DNA from: CAZMXS01 sp964570325
Lineage (GTDB): Bacteria; Verrucomicrobiota; Kiritimatiellia; CAIQIC01; CAZMXS01
Length of the DNA stretch: 64,000 bases
NCBI GenBank assembly: GCA_964570325.1
Contig: CAZMXS010000009.1
Coordinates: 38,067 to 102,066 of the forward strand
Reading direction: 5' to 3'
Below are positions 41,378 through 49,586 of the stretch, one piece after another. Every line of letters begins with the position of its first letter. The stretch's first letter is position 1. The translations under genes and the position numbers were made by a program. The notes beneath the pieces were generated by a model. That model did not search any database. It saw only the letters and a program-made list of their open reading frames with translations, and had not been told where the DNA came from.

Positions 41378-41460
41378 AGTTCAAGGTTCCAATCTACAGT
41401 ATCAATAGCCTGTAGATTGCATTCAGCCAACTTTGAACTTTAGACCTTGAACTTTGAACC
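41371..41460. repeat. Nested hairpin made of inverted heptad arrays, between substrate and xrtH
   Basis: Outer arms: AGTTCAAAGTTCAAGG (41371-41386) and CCTTGAACTTTGAACC (41445-41460), 15 of 16 positions complementary. Inner arms: AATCTACAG (41391-41399) and CTGTAGATT (41410-41418), perfect, loop of 10. The right-hand array encodes the tail of the IPTL-CTERM protein; the left-hand array overlaps the xrtH start. Confidence 0.8.
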
Positions 41461-42109
41461 CGGTTTTGCGGAGCGCCAGTCCGGCCAGCAACAGGGCCAT
41501 GATGCCCAGGCCCCATTCCGTCAGCGTCGGGATCTGGGCCGCGGCGGTCGAGATGCCGAACTCGCCGATGGCGAAACCATAGGCGGTACGTTCGACCACG
41601 ATATGGATCATGGCGATTGTCTGGGTTTCGCTGCCGGTATAGAACCCGAAGCCGTTGGCGCCGGCGCTGCCGGCCACCATGATGGGCCCGGAGGATGTGC
41701 CGTCGTTGGCCGTGGCGGTGATGGCATAGTTCCCCCAGCGCTCGGGTTCGATATAGAAATAGAAGGCCGTGGTGTTGGTCGGCAGGTGGAGCGTGATGTT
41801 CGTGCGGAACCAGCCGGCGAATACCGGACCGGTGTAGCCGTGACTCCAGGTCAGCCAGGAATCCGGCACAGTTTGCTTGGTCAGGTTGGCGGAAAGCGTA
41901 AGTTGGCCGGGGATCGGACAGCCGGGAATGTTGGTGGTGGCGGCGCCATCAGCCAGCGCGGATTGGGGGGCGGGGTCGAAGCGGGCGACCGGGATGGTGC
42001 CCAAAACGGGCGGTGGCGCGGTCAGTCCGAGGTTGACGAAGGTGATTTCGGCGCGACCGACGGGCGCCAGAATGAGGAATGCCCCAAGAATCACAAGAAA
42101 ATGCCGCAT
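41423..42109 (-). CDS. IPTL-CTERM sorting-domain protein
   Basis: A 228-residue exported protein. Signal peptide ending in GRA (residue 19). The mature domain is beta-rich with several Asn-x-Thr/Ser sites and no recognised family. From residue 193: IPTLTEWGLGIMALLLAG, then LALRK, the IPTLxxWG sorting signal, hydrophobic span and basic end. The final 13 residues (TGFKVQGLKFKVG) after the basic stop-transfer are encoded by a heptad array and are extra. It is the likely client of the exosortase encoded next. The start at 42109 (MRHFLVILG) is chosen because it begins the signal peptide; GGGGGG lies just upstream. Confidence 0.87.
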   Translation of the reverse strand: MRHFLVILGAFLILAPVGRAEITFVNLGLTAPPPVLGTIPVARFDPAPQSALADGAATTNIPGCPIPGQLTLSANLTKQTVPDSWLTWSHGYTGPVFAGWFRTNITLHLPTNTTAFYFYIEPERWGNYAITATANDGTSSGPIMVAGSAGANGFGFYTGSETQTIAMIHIVVERTAYGFAIGEFGISTAAAQIPTLTEWGLGIMALLLAGLALRKTGFKVQGLKFKVG

Positions 42110-42232
42110 AAGCCCCCCCATGTATGTGAGCCGATTATACGGCAATTGGATGTGGCTGTTCAATCGAATAGCGGGGCAGGGCGCCGTCGTTTGGGCGGTT
42201 GGATCAGGAGCCGGTCAGAGGCTGTGAACGGG

Positions 42233-42985
42233 TCACAGCGCGAGTCCGATGCGCACGGCCTGGTCAATGTCCGCCCAGGTCAGATTGGCGTTGCGCAAGT
42301 CGGCATGGAAGAGATTGGCTCCGCGGAGGATGGCCCCGTGCAAGTTGGCCCAAACCAGCTTGGCATTCTGCAGATTGGCGTCCTTCATGATCGCGTCCTT
42401 CAGCGCGGCATAGCTGAGGTCGGCGCCCTCCAGATTGGCGCCGATCAGGTTGGCGTCCGTCAAGTTAGCCTCGCACAGATTGGCGTTAATGAGCGTGGCG
42501 CGGAAGAGATTGGTGCCGCGCAGGTTCGCGCCGCGCAAATCGGCGCCGCACAGGTCGGTTTCGCGCAGATTCACGCCTTGGAGGTTGGCCATCGCCAGAT
42601 TGGCGCGGTGAAGATTCGCGCGGCTCAGGCAGGCGCCGATTAACCGGGCGAGGTCGAGGCGGGCCCAGGAGAGATCGGACGAGGACAGGTTCGCATTATC
42701 GAGCACGGCTCCGCTGAGGTCCGCGCCGCACAGATTGGTATGCAGCAGCGAAGCCTCCCGCAGGTTCACCTTGATCAACGTGGACCAGGAGAGATCGGCC
42801 TCCGACAATTCCGCTCCGAACAGATTCGACATACGCAAGTCCGACCGGCTTAGATCGGCCATAAACAGATCAACACGAGCCATGTTTGCGTTGATCAGGA
42901 CGACCTCTTGCAGGTTGGCGAACTGCAGTCGCGCCCCAACCAACCGGCCATCCTTGGCGTAGTCAATGAGCTCATCCGTGGTCAT
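42233..42985 (-). CDS. Pentapeptide-repeat protein
   Basis: A 250-residue protein built almost entirely of A(D/N)LxX pentapeptides from residue 20 to 245 (for example ADLSRSDLRMSNL, ANLRGTNLFRATL, ADLSYAALKDAIM), which fold as a right-handed quadrilateral beta helix. It has no signal peptide or other domain. Roles in the family include DNA mimicry against gyrase poisons and protein scaffolding; nothing here chooses between them. It is upstream of the IPTL protein gene with 123 bp between. Confidence 0.85.
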   Translation of the reverse strand: MTTDELIDYAKDGRLVGARLQFANLQEVVLINANMARVDLFMADLSRSDLRMSNLFGAELSEADLSWSTLIKVNLREASLLHTNLCGADLSGAVLDNANLSSSDLSWARLDLARLIGACLSRANLHRANLAMANLQGVNLRETDLCGADLRGANLRGTNLFRATLINANLCEANLTDANLIGANLEGADLSYAALKDAIMKDANLQNAKLVWANLHGAILRGANLFHADLRNANLTWADIDQAVRIGLAL

Positions 42986-43231
42986 TGTCAGACTTCCACC
43001 GCTGGCTATCTCATGAAGAGACCCCCTGCGTTAATAAAAAACACCGCCTGCCTATCATGCAGATTAACCATAGAATCGGCCGGCCCGCGCGCGGCTTAAT
43101 CCGGCGGGCCTCCAACCTTGCACTTTTTTCCCCAGGAGCATTTTTTTCCGGCCCCTCGCGTATTGTTGGCGGCAACCATTTTATTTTTTCGGCCGCTGGA
43201 CGTATTATATTAACACTCGCGAGGGTGTGCG

Positions 43232-43522
43232 ATGTACGATGCTTCCATATCCGGGTTGCGCGCGGCGGAAACGCGGCTCGCCGCGGCCGCGCATAACACC
43301 GCCAATATCAACACCGAAGGTGCGCGGGCCTGGCGCGTGCGCCAGGCCGAATTGCCGGAACGCAGCGGCACGGCGGCGCGCGCGGAGCGGACGGAATTGC
43401 CGCCCGATCTGCTGGAGGACTCCATCGAACGGATCGGCGCCTTGCGTTATGGCCAGGCCAACGCCGCCGCCTTGCGCGCGCAGGATGAGCTGACCGGCAT
43501 GATCCTGAATATCCGCGCCTGA
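43232..43522 (+). CDS. Solitary flagellar-rod-like protein
   Basis: A 96-residue protein. Its N-terminus, ISGLRAAETRLAAAAHNTANINTEG, is the flg_bb_rod motif (helix plus AxNxANxxT) of FlgB/C/F/G rod and hook proteins; its C-terminus has a matching helix LRYGQANAAALRAQDELTGMIL as in the rod C-terminal domain. The variable middle is only about 40 residues. No other flagellar gene is near. Similar stand-alone proteins of about 95 residues occur in other bacteria, with unknown role. The start at 43232 follows a GAGGG-like site and the AT-rich run TATTATATT. Confidence 0.75.
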   Translation: MYDASISGLRAAETRLAAAAHNTANINTEGARAWRVRQAELPERSGTAARAERTELPPDLLEDSIERIGALRYGQANAAALRAQDELTGMILNIRA

Positions 43523-43627
43523 ACACCGGTGCAACCGCTGGCGCCACGGGCCGCTTTTTGCTGGTTGAGGTCGGTTGGAGCATCCGTTATCCTCCCTCCG
43601 CCGGTTTGAAGCGGTGGAGATAACGGC

Positions 43628-44416
43628 ATGGCGCACAATACAGATGCGGATTGGGAACAATTTGGGCAAGAAGACCCCTATTATGGGGTTTTAAGCCATG
43701 ACAAGTATCGGCAGGGCAATCTGACGGAAGCGGCATTGCGCGATTTTTTCGAAAGCGGCCGTCAGCACATTGATTTTGTGTTCAAAACGATTCGCGCCCA
43801 TGTGGATCCCGCCTTCAGGCCGGACTGCGCCCTTGATTTCGGTTGTGGGGTGGGGCGGTGCTTGGTTTCCCTGTCCGCGCAATGCCGGGCGGTGACGGGG
43901 ATAGATGTCTCCGATGCCATGTTGCAGGAGGCCCGGCAAAACTGCGCGAAGTTCGGGCTGGCCAATATCGAACTGGTAAAATCCGACGATCAGCTTTCCG
44001 CCCTGACGACGGCTTACGACCTGATCCATTCCATCTTGGTGTTTCAGCACATCCCGCCGGCGCGCGCGGTCGGAATTTTTGAGCGTTTGGTCGGCCGGCT
44101 CAATGATGGGGGGGTGGGAGTGATCCAGTTCCCTTATTTCCGCGATGTGCCCGCGACGGTGCGGCTGCTGGGCGCCTTGCGTAAACGCGTGCCGCTGGTC
44201 AACAACCTCGCCAACCTGGTCTATGGCAAACCGTTCAACGAGCCGCTAATGGAAAAAAATGTTTATGATATTGGCCGCCTGCTGGTTATCCTGCAGCGCA
44301 ACCGGTGCGGTAATGTGCATCTGGAGTTCCAGGGCCGCGGTGACCTGCTCAACGTCATCCTGTTCTTTCAAAAGATCAAGGACTGGGTCGCGTATGAACC
44401 GTTTCTCGAAGGGTGA
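43628..44416 (+). CDS. SAM-dependent class I methyltransferase
   Basis: A 262-residue cytoplasmic enzyme. Motif I LDFGCGVGRC at 69-78, an acidic ribose-binding residue in VTGIDVSDAM, then LVKSDDQ and a motif IV-like region YDLIHSILVFQHIP; this is the Methyltransf_11/25 layout. The C-terminal 80 residues have no catalytic pattern. It stands at the left end of the glycan cluster, so a sugar or lipid methyl group is a reasonable target; this is inference. Confidence 0.8.
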   Translation: MAHNTDADWEQFGQEDPYYGVLSHDKYRQGNLTEAALRDFFESGRQHIDFVFKTIRAHVDPAFRPDCALDFGCGVGRCLVSLSAQCRAVTGIDVSDAMLQEARQNCAKFGLANIELVKSDDQLSALTTAYDLIHSILVFQHIPPARAVGIFERLVGRLNDGGVGVIQFPYFRDVPATVRLLGALRKRVPLVNNLANLVYGKPFNEPLMEKNVYDIGRLLVILQRNRCGNVHLEFQGRGDLLNVILFFQKIKDWVAYEPFLEG

Positions 44417-44435
44417 ATGGTAAAAGGCAAACCGG

Positions 44436-44476
44436 AAGGATGAATTGGAAACTTGAGACCTGAAATTTGAATGGGG
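44436..44476. repeat. Heptad array (6 units, degenerate)
   Basis: Period-7 units GAAGGAT, GAATTGG, AAACTTG, AGACCTG, AAATTTG, AATGGGG between the methyltransferase and epimerase genes. Confidence 0.6.
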
Positions 44477-44520
44477 AAGAGTTTTCAGATGCAAAAATCG
44501 TTTGCGGCGGAGCGTGAAAT

Positions 44521-45543
44521 ATGGCCATTAAACGAAAAAAAATGACGGGACAGGAATTGAATGCCGGCCGGTTGACCTATCTGGTGACCGGCGGGGCGGG
44601 CTTCATTGGATCGCACCTGGCCGAGCGGCTGCTGAACCGCGGGCATCGGGTATTGGCGGTGGACGACCTGTCCACGGGGTCCATGAACAACATCCGTCAT
44701 CTGCTTAAAAAACCGGGCTTCCACTTCAGCCGTTCCAGTATCATGTCCGAGGTGGTGCTGGACCGCCTTGCTTCGGAAGCGCAGATCATCGTCCACCTCG
44801 CCGCCATGGTTGGCGTGGAGCGGATCATCAGCAAGCCGGTGGAAACCATTGAAACCAACGTGCGCGGGACCGAGGTGGTCCTGGACGCCGCCTTGCGTTA
44901 TGGGTGCCGCGTGATGATTGCCAGCACCTCGGAAGTTTACGGCAAGGGCGCCAAGATCCCCTTTAACGAGAACGACGACGTTTTGCTTGGGCCCACCTGC
45001 AAGAACCGCTGGAGCTACGCCGCCAGCAAGATGGTGGATGAGTTTCTCGGGCTGGCATATCAGCACGAATACGGGCTGCCGGTGGTCATCCTGCGGTTTT
45101 TTAACACGGTCGGCCCGCGCCAGACCGGCCAGTATGGCATGGTGATCCCGCGCCTGATCGGCCAGGCCCTGCGCGGCGAGCCCATGACGGTTTACGGCGA
45201 TGGCCGGCAGTCGCGCTGCTTCTGTGATGTCAGCGACGTGGTCCGCGCGATTGTGGCGCTTTCGACCCATCCTGACGCCGCCGGTCGCGTGATCAATATC
45301 GGATCGCGCGAGGAGATTTCCATTCTCGAACTGGCCCGGAAGATCAAGGCGCTGACCCGGAGCCGTTCGCCGATCCAACTGATTCCTTATGAAAAGGCGT
45401 ATGCGCCCGGTTTCGAGGATATGGAACGGCGCGTGCCCGACACCGCCCTGGTCCGGCGCCTGATCGGTTGGGAACCGGAAATCCCGCTGGCGGAAACCTT
45501 GGTGCGCGTGCGGGACCAGATCCAGGCGGATATGAAGCGGTGA
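44521..45543 (+). CDS. NAD-dependent nucleotide-sugar epimerase/dehydratase
   Basis: A 340-residue extended SDR enzyme. NAD-binding LVTGGAGFIGSHLAE at 21-35, acidic ribose ligand in VLAVDDLSTGS, active-site S137/E138 in STSEVYG, and Y166-x3-K170 in WSYAASK. NTVGPRQTGQYGMVIPRL and VYGDGRQSRCF are typical of UDP-sugar decarboxylase/4-epimerase-like subgroups. It makes an activated sugar for the glycan genes that follow. The exact product (UDP-galactose, UDP-xylose or another) cannot be decided here. Confidence 0.9.
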   Translation: MAIKRKKMTGQELNAGRLTYLVTGGAGFIGSHLAERLLNRGHRVLAVDDLSTGSMNNIRHLLKKPGFHFSRSSIMSEVVLDRLASEAQIIVHLAAMVGVERIISKPVETIETNVRGTEVVLDAALRYGCRVMIASTSEVYGKGAKIPFNENDDVLLGPTCKNRWSYAASKMVDEFLGLAYQHEYGLPVVILRFFNTVGPRQTGQYGMVIPRLIGQALRGEPMTVYGDGRQSRCFCDVSDVVRAIVALSTHPDAAGRVINIGSREEISILELARKIKALTRSRSPIQLIPYEKAYAPGFEDMERRVPDTALVRRLIGWEPEIPLAETLVRVRDQIQADMKR

Positions 45544-45568
45544 TTAAGGAGCAGTATTCAGTAACCGG

Positions 45569-45596
45569 TGATCGCTGATCGCTGACGACTGATTAT
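45569..45596. repeat. Heptad array (4 units)
   Basis: TGATCGC, TGATCGC, TGACGAC, TGATTAT just before the 45606 start. Each unit carries TGA, so all three frames are stopped. Confidence 0.75.
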
Positions 45597-45605
45597 TGTC
45601 TCAAT

Positions 45606-48173
45606 ATGTCAGCTTGGAAGACCATCGTTATTTCTTTATTGCTGACCTTGCTGGTTTGGGTGTGCTTCTCCTGGCCGCTGCCGCGCTATGTGGCTGCCGG
45701 CATCCCGTCCTCCTCAACTAATTTGGAAAAAGGCGGGGTGCGGGCCATGTTTCAGGGTGATCATCTCCAGTTGCTTTACAATTACTGGATATTCGCTGAC
45801 ATGCTGGCCGGCCAGACGCCCTGGTTTCACAATGTCTATGAGTTCAACACCGGCGATGACGCCGCCCGGCGGCAGGGGGGGAGCTACAATGTTCCTTTCT
45901 CGCTGGTGTTCGCGGCCGGCTATGCCGTGGGCGGACGCGCATTTGGTTGGAACTTGGCCGCGTTCTTTTCGCTTTGGATCACGCATCTGTTCACCTGGTG
46001 GCTGCTGCGCAACTACACGCGGCGCGACGCGGTGGCCGCATGGATGGCGCTGATAGCGGTGGCTTTGCCCTACCGTTGGGCTATGCAATTGGGCGGCAGC
46101 CCCGCCGGTCCGGCAATGGCCTGGGTGCCGTTCCTGCTGCTTGGGCTGGAGGCGCTGTTCCGCCGCTCCAGTATCAGGGGCGGCTGCGTCGCCGCGCTCG
46201 CGATCCTCTTTTCCTGGTGGAATGACAGCCACGTATTTCTCTTTAACGTGCTGCTGCTGCCCGCCTGGAGCCTGTTGGTGCTGGTCCAGCGCGAGCGGCC
46301 GCTATGGCGCGAGCGCCGTGAGTGGGCGCGCCTCGCGGTGGCGCTGTTGCCGCTGGCGATGGTGACGGGGGCGGTGGTGCTCGCCAGCCTCATCGAGCTT
46401 CGCGCGGCCGCGGCCGCCACAAATATCGGCACGGGTCGGACATGGCGGGAGATCGCGCTTTTCTCGCCGCGGCCGGCGGGGTTGCTGGCCTGGCGCGCGG
46501 CCGGCAACGATAACGCGGCCTACGTGGGCTACGTGGCGCCGGTGCTGATCGCGGTTGGCCTGCTTGTCCAACTGGCGCGATTCAGGCGCGCTCCGCGCGC
46601 CGAATGGCGCGCGACCGTTGTCATGCTGATGCTGGTTGCCGGCATGCTGCTGCTCGTCGCGCTGGCGCTTGGCGCATACGGGCCGGGCGAGGGCCGCCTG
46701 TTCGCCATCGCGCGCAAGTTGGTTCCGCCGCTCAACAAGGTGCGCCAACCCGCCAAGCTGCTGATCCTCCTGCCCCCGTTGCTGGCGGTCGGCGCGGCCT
46801 TCGCGCTGGATCGAATTCTGAACTTATGGCGCGGCCGGTTCGCGCCGGGCTTGCGGGGGGCAAATTGGGGTGAGGGTTTGTGGCCGGCCGTTGTGGTAGC
46901 CCTGCTTTTTTTGATTGAGTATGACTTCCAGGTGCGCCCGACCATCTGCCTTTTGGATACGCAGCAGGCGGCCTATGCGGCGGTCGCGGCGGATGCCGCG
47001 CGGGCCGGCCGGGTTCCGCGCGCGGTGATCGTTCCCCTCTGGCCGGGCGATTCATCGTGGGCCTCGCTCTACGAACATTATGTGTCGCTCTACCGCATCC
47101 GGATGCTCAACGGTTACCGGCCGGTGGTGGCGCGCGATTACATTACCAATGTCTTTGAGCGTTTCGGTTACATCAATCTGGGCGAATTGCCCGACGACCG
47201 GCTCGATGAACTGCGCGCCCGCGGATTTGATTACATCATCCTGCATGAGGATGCGTTCCCCGAAAAGGTCAGTCCGTTTCCGGTGGCTTTCACCTTGCGG
47301 CGGTTGTTGGAGCATCCCCGCCTGGACTTGCTCCGGCAGGCGGAAAATGTCTGGGCGTTCAAGATTCGCGATCAACCGGTCGAAAAAGCAACGCCCGTCG
47401 GCGACTGGAACGTGTTCTTCCCGGGCGGGCCTTACGAATTGGATACGCCGCTGCCCGCCGATTGCGTCGTGGCGGGCGATGCCACGGCGACCGGCGACCG
47501 CTATGCGCGCCTGACGCCGGAAGCCGGCGCGTTGCCGCTGCGCAAAATGATCCATTGGAACGCGCCGGACCCCGCGCTGCTTTTCCGGGCGCGCGGCCAC
47601 GGCGAATTGAAGATCAAGTTTCTTTATGACTCCGGCGCGGTGGCGACCCAGTGGCTCGAGCTGGCCACGGATCGCTGGGACTGGCGGCGGGTGGACTTGC
47701 CCGCGCCGGTGTCCGGGCGCTGGGTGACGATCCAGGCGGCGTGCAAGACGGGCGCGGTTGACTTGGACGCGATGATCTATGTCTCTGGCGCGTTGCCCGA
47801 TCTGGCGCCGGGGGCCGGTTGCCGGCTGCCCGCTCCGCTTTTTTATCACGCCGGTTATACCGACCTGGCCGGCCATGGCGTTTGTTTCCGGTCGCGCAAT
47901 GAGCCGGATGCGGGGATATTTTACGGTCCGCGCCTGCCGTTGCCCGCCGGGCGTTATCAGTTGGAATTGGAATATGAATCGCCCGCGCCCGCCGGCACCG
48001 TGTTGGGCCGGTTGGCGCTTGACGGGGGCCGATCCGTGCCCGTGGCGGCCGGGGGCGCCGCCGTCCTGGAATATACGGCGCTGGCGGGCGACCCGCCGCT
48101 GAACCTGGTTTTCTCCTATACGCGCGCCGCGGATATGGTGATCCGCGGCGTTACCATCACAAGGATCGAATAA
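45606..48173 (+). CDS. Large polytopic membrane protein, GT-C-like
   Basis: An 855-residue protein. About 12 spans lie in the first 450 residues, with an extended acidic first loop (MFQGDHLQLLYNYWIFADML, NVYEFNTGDDA) as in GT-C glycosyltransferases of the YfhO-like kind. The C-terminal 400 residues are extracytoplasmic and beta-rich, perhaps a carbohydrate-binding jelly roll (FFPGGPYELDTPL and later). It does not match a named family for me. The last TAA overlaps the next ATG by one base. Confidence 0.68.
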   Translation: MSAWKTIVISLLLTLLVWVCFSWPLPRYVAAGIPSSSTNLEKGGVRAMFQGDHLQLLYNYWIFADMLAGQTPWFHNVYEFNTGDDAARRQGGSYNVPFSLVFAAGYAVGGRAFGWNLAAFFSLWITHLFTWWLLRNYTRRDAVAAWMALIAVALPYRWAMQLGGSPAGPAMAWVPFLLLGLEALFRRSSIRGGCVAALAILFSWWNDSHVFLFNVLLLPAWSLLVLVQRERPLWRERREWARLAVALLPLAMVTGAVVLASLIELRAAAAATNIGTGRTWREIALFSPRPAGLLAWRAAGNDNAAYVGYVAPVLIAVGLLVQLARFRRAPRAEWRATVVMLMLVAGMLLLVALALGAYGPGEGRLFAIARKLVPPLNKVRQPAKLLILLPPLLAVGAAFALDRILNLWRGRFAPGLRGANWGEGLWPAVVVALLFLIEYDFQVRPTICLLDTQQAAYAAVAADAARAGRVPRAVIVPLWPGDSSWASLYEHYVSLYRIRMLNGYRPVVARDYITNVFERFGYINLGELPDDRLDELRARGFDYIILHEDAFPEKVSPFPVAFTLRRLLEHPRLDLLRQAENVWAFKIRDQPVEKATPVGDWNVFFPGGPYELDTPLPADCVVAGDATATGDRYARLTPEAGALPLRKMIHWNAPDPALLFRARGHGELKIKFLYDSGAVATQWLELATDRWDWRRVDLPAPVSGRWVTIQAACKTGAVDLDAMIYVSGALPDLAPGAGCRLPAPLFYHAGYTDLAGHGVCFRSRNEPDAGIFYGPRLPLPAGRYQLELEYESPAPAGTVLGRLALDGGRSVPVAAGGAAVLEYTALAGDPPLNLVFSYTRAADMVIRGVTITRIE

Positions 48174-49471
48174 TGGTGCCGCCTCGTTTGTGCCGGTTGG
48201 TGTTCGCGTTGCTGGACGGGTTGTTCCTGGTCATGCTGGCGATTTCGGCGCTGGCGTGGCTGCTGGATCCGCTGAAGTTGCCGGCCGGCGCGCGGGTCTG
48301 GGAGGTCGAGCCGTCCGCGCCGGTGCTGGTGATCCCGTTGATCCTGCTGCTGCTGCGGTTGGCGCTCAAGGTGTTCTGCGCGCGCGACACGCCCGTCCGC
48401 GGTCTTTGGGAGATCGCCATCGTGCGCAAGGCGGCGCTGGCGGTTGGCGGCACCTGGCTCTTTTTTTTGGCGTGGGAGGGGGTGCTGGCCGCGCTGAAGT
48501 TCGAGGCGCCGCTGCCGCCGGTGGTCATTCGCGGGGAACATTCCACCAACGAGTTTAGCGAAGCGTTGATTCCCGATCCGGATCTGATCTGGAAGTTCAA
48601 TCCCGGCAAGGATTTCAAGGGCCGCCGCGTGAACGCCATGGGTTTCCTGGACCGCGAAGTGAATCCGGTCAAGGCGCCCGGCGCCATCCGCGTGATCTGT
48701 CTGGGCGACTCCTGCACGGGCCAGGGGATCCCGCCATATTCCGGGCTCCTGCACCAGCGCCTGACGAATTCCCCGCCGACCGCTGCCGCATGGGAAGCGT
48801 TCAACATGGCCGTGCATGGCTATTCCGTTGTGCAGGGCTTGCGGCTGTTCCAATTGCGCGGGCGCGCGCTGCAGCCGGATATTGTGACCATCTATTACGG
48901 CTGGAATGATCATTGGATTGACCGCCAGCCGGACCGCCGGCGGGTGGTGCTGGCCATGCCGCAACTGGCGGCCCGGGTTTATGTCAAGCTGGCGCGCAAA
49001 CGCTTCTTTCAAATGCTGGTCTGGCTGGCCGGCGGCACGCGCCGGCCGTCGGACGACAAGCGCACGTGGGGCTACCGGGTGCCGCAGGACGATTACCTGA
49101 AGTCGCTGGCCGAACTCGCGCGCGAGATTCGCGCCGCGGGCGCGGTGCCGTTGATTATCACCGCGCCGCGTGCGGAACGGTTGACGCCCTTGCTGGTGCG
49201 GAACAACCAGGCCCGGACCCTCGATGAAGCGATGATGACCCACGATATGTACAACGACCTGGCCCGCGAGACGGCGCGCAACCACGCCATCCCCATTCTG
49301 GACCTGGCCGCGATGTTCCGCGCCACGGAATGCGCGCCATTGTTTTCGGATGACGGCATCCATTTCAAGGATGAAGGCCGTGCCCGGATCGCGGCGGAGA
49401 TTGACCGGAAAATCCGGGAGATTGTCAAAACCCAGGAGTGGGCGACGCGCAGGCGGAAACCCGAAGGATGA
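48173..49471 (+). CDS. Membrane-anchored SGNH/GDSL hydrolase
   Basis: A 432-residue protein with three hydrophobic segments in the first 110 residues, then a periplasmic SGNH domain: ICLGDSCTGQG (Ser 180 as nucleophile), a block-III region TIYYGWNDHW with its Asn, and a C-terminal D-x-x-H pair in SDDGIHFKDEG. These enzymes add or remove O-acyl groups on glycans. It is translationally coupled to the preceding membrane protein. Confidence 0.78.
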   Translation: MVPPRLCRLVFALLDGLFLVMLAISALAWLLDPLKLPAGARVWEVEPSAPVLVIPLILLLLRLALKVFCARDTPVRGLWEIAIVRKAALAVGGTWLFFLAWEGVLAALKFEAPLPPVVIRGEHSTNEFSEALIPDPDLIWKFNPGKDFKGRRVNAMGFLDREVNPVKAPGAIRVICLGDSCTGQGIPPYSGLLHQRLTNSPPTAAAWEAFNMAVHGYSVVQGLRLFQLRGRALQPDIVTIYYGWNDHWIDRQPDRRRVVLAMPQLAARVYVKLARKRFFQMLVWLAGGTRRPSDDKRTWGYRVPQDDYLKSLAELAREIRAAGAVPLIITAPRAERLTPLLVRNNQARTLDEAMMTHDMYNDLARETARNHAIPILDLAAMFRATECAPLFSDDGIHFKDEGRARIAAEIDRKIREIVKTQEWATRRRKPEG

Positions 49472-49586
49472 AGCCAGAAACCGGAAAATGGGAGCGGCGC
49501 ATGCACCGGGTGCGGGCGCCGGACCATGCTTGTCATCCTGAGGGGCGCGTCAGCGCCAATGGGCCATTGGCAATTGGAATGGGGCC

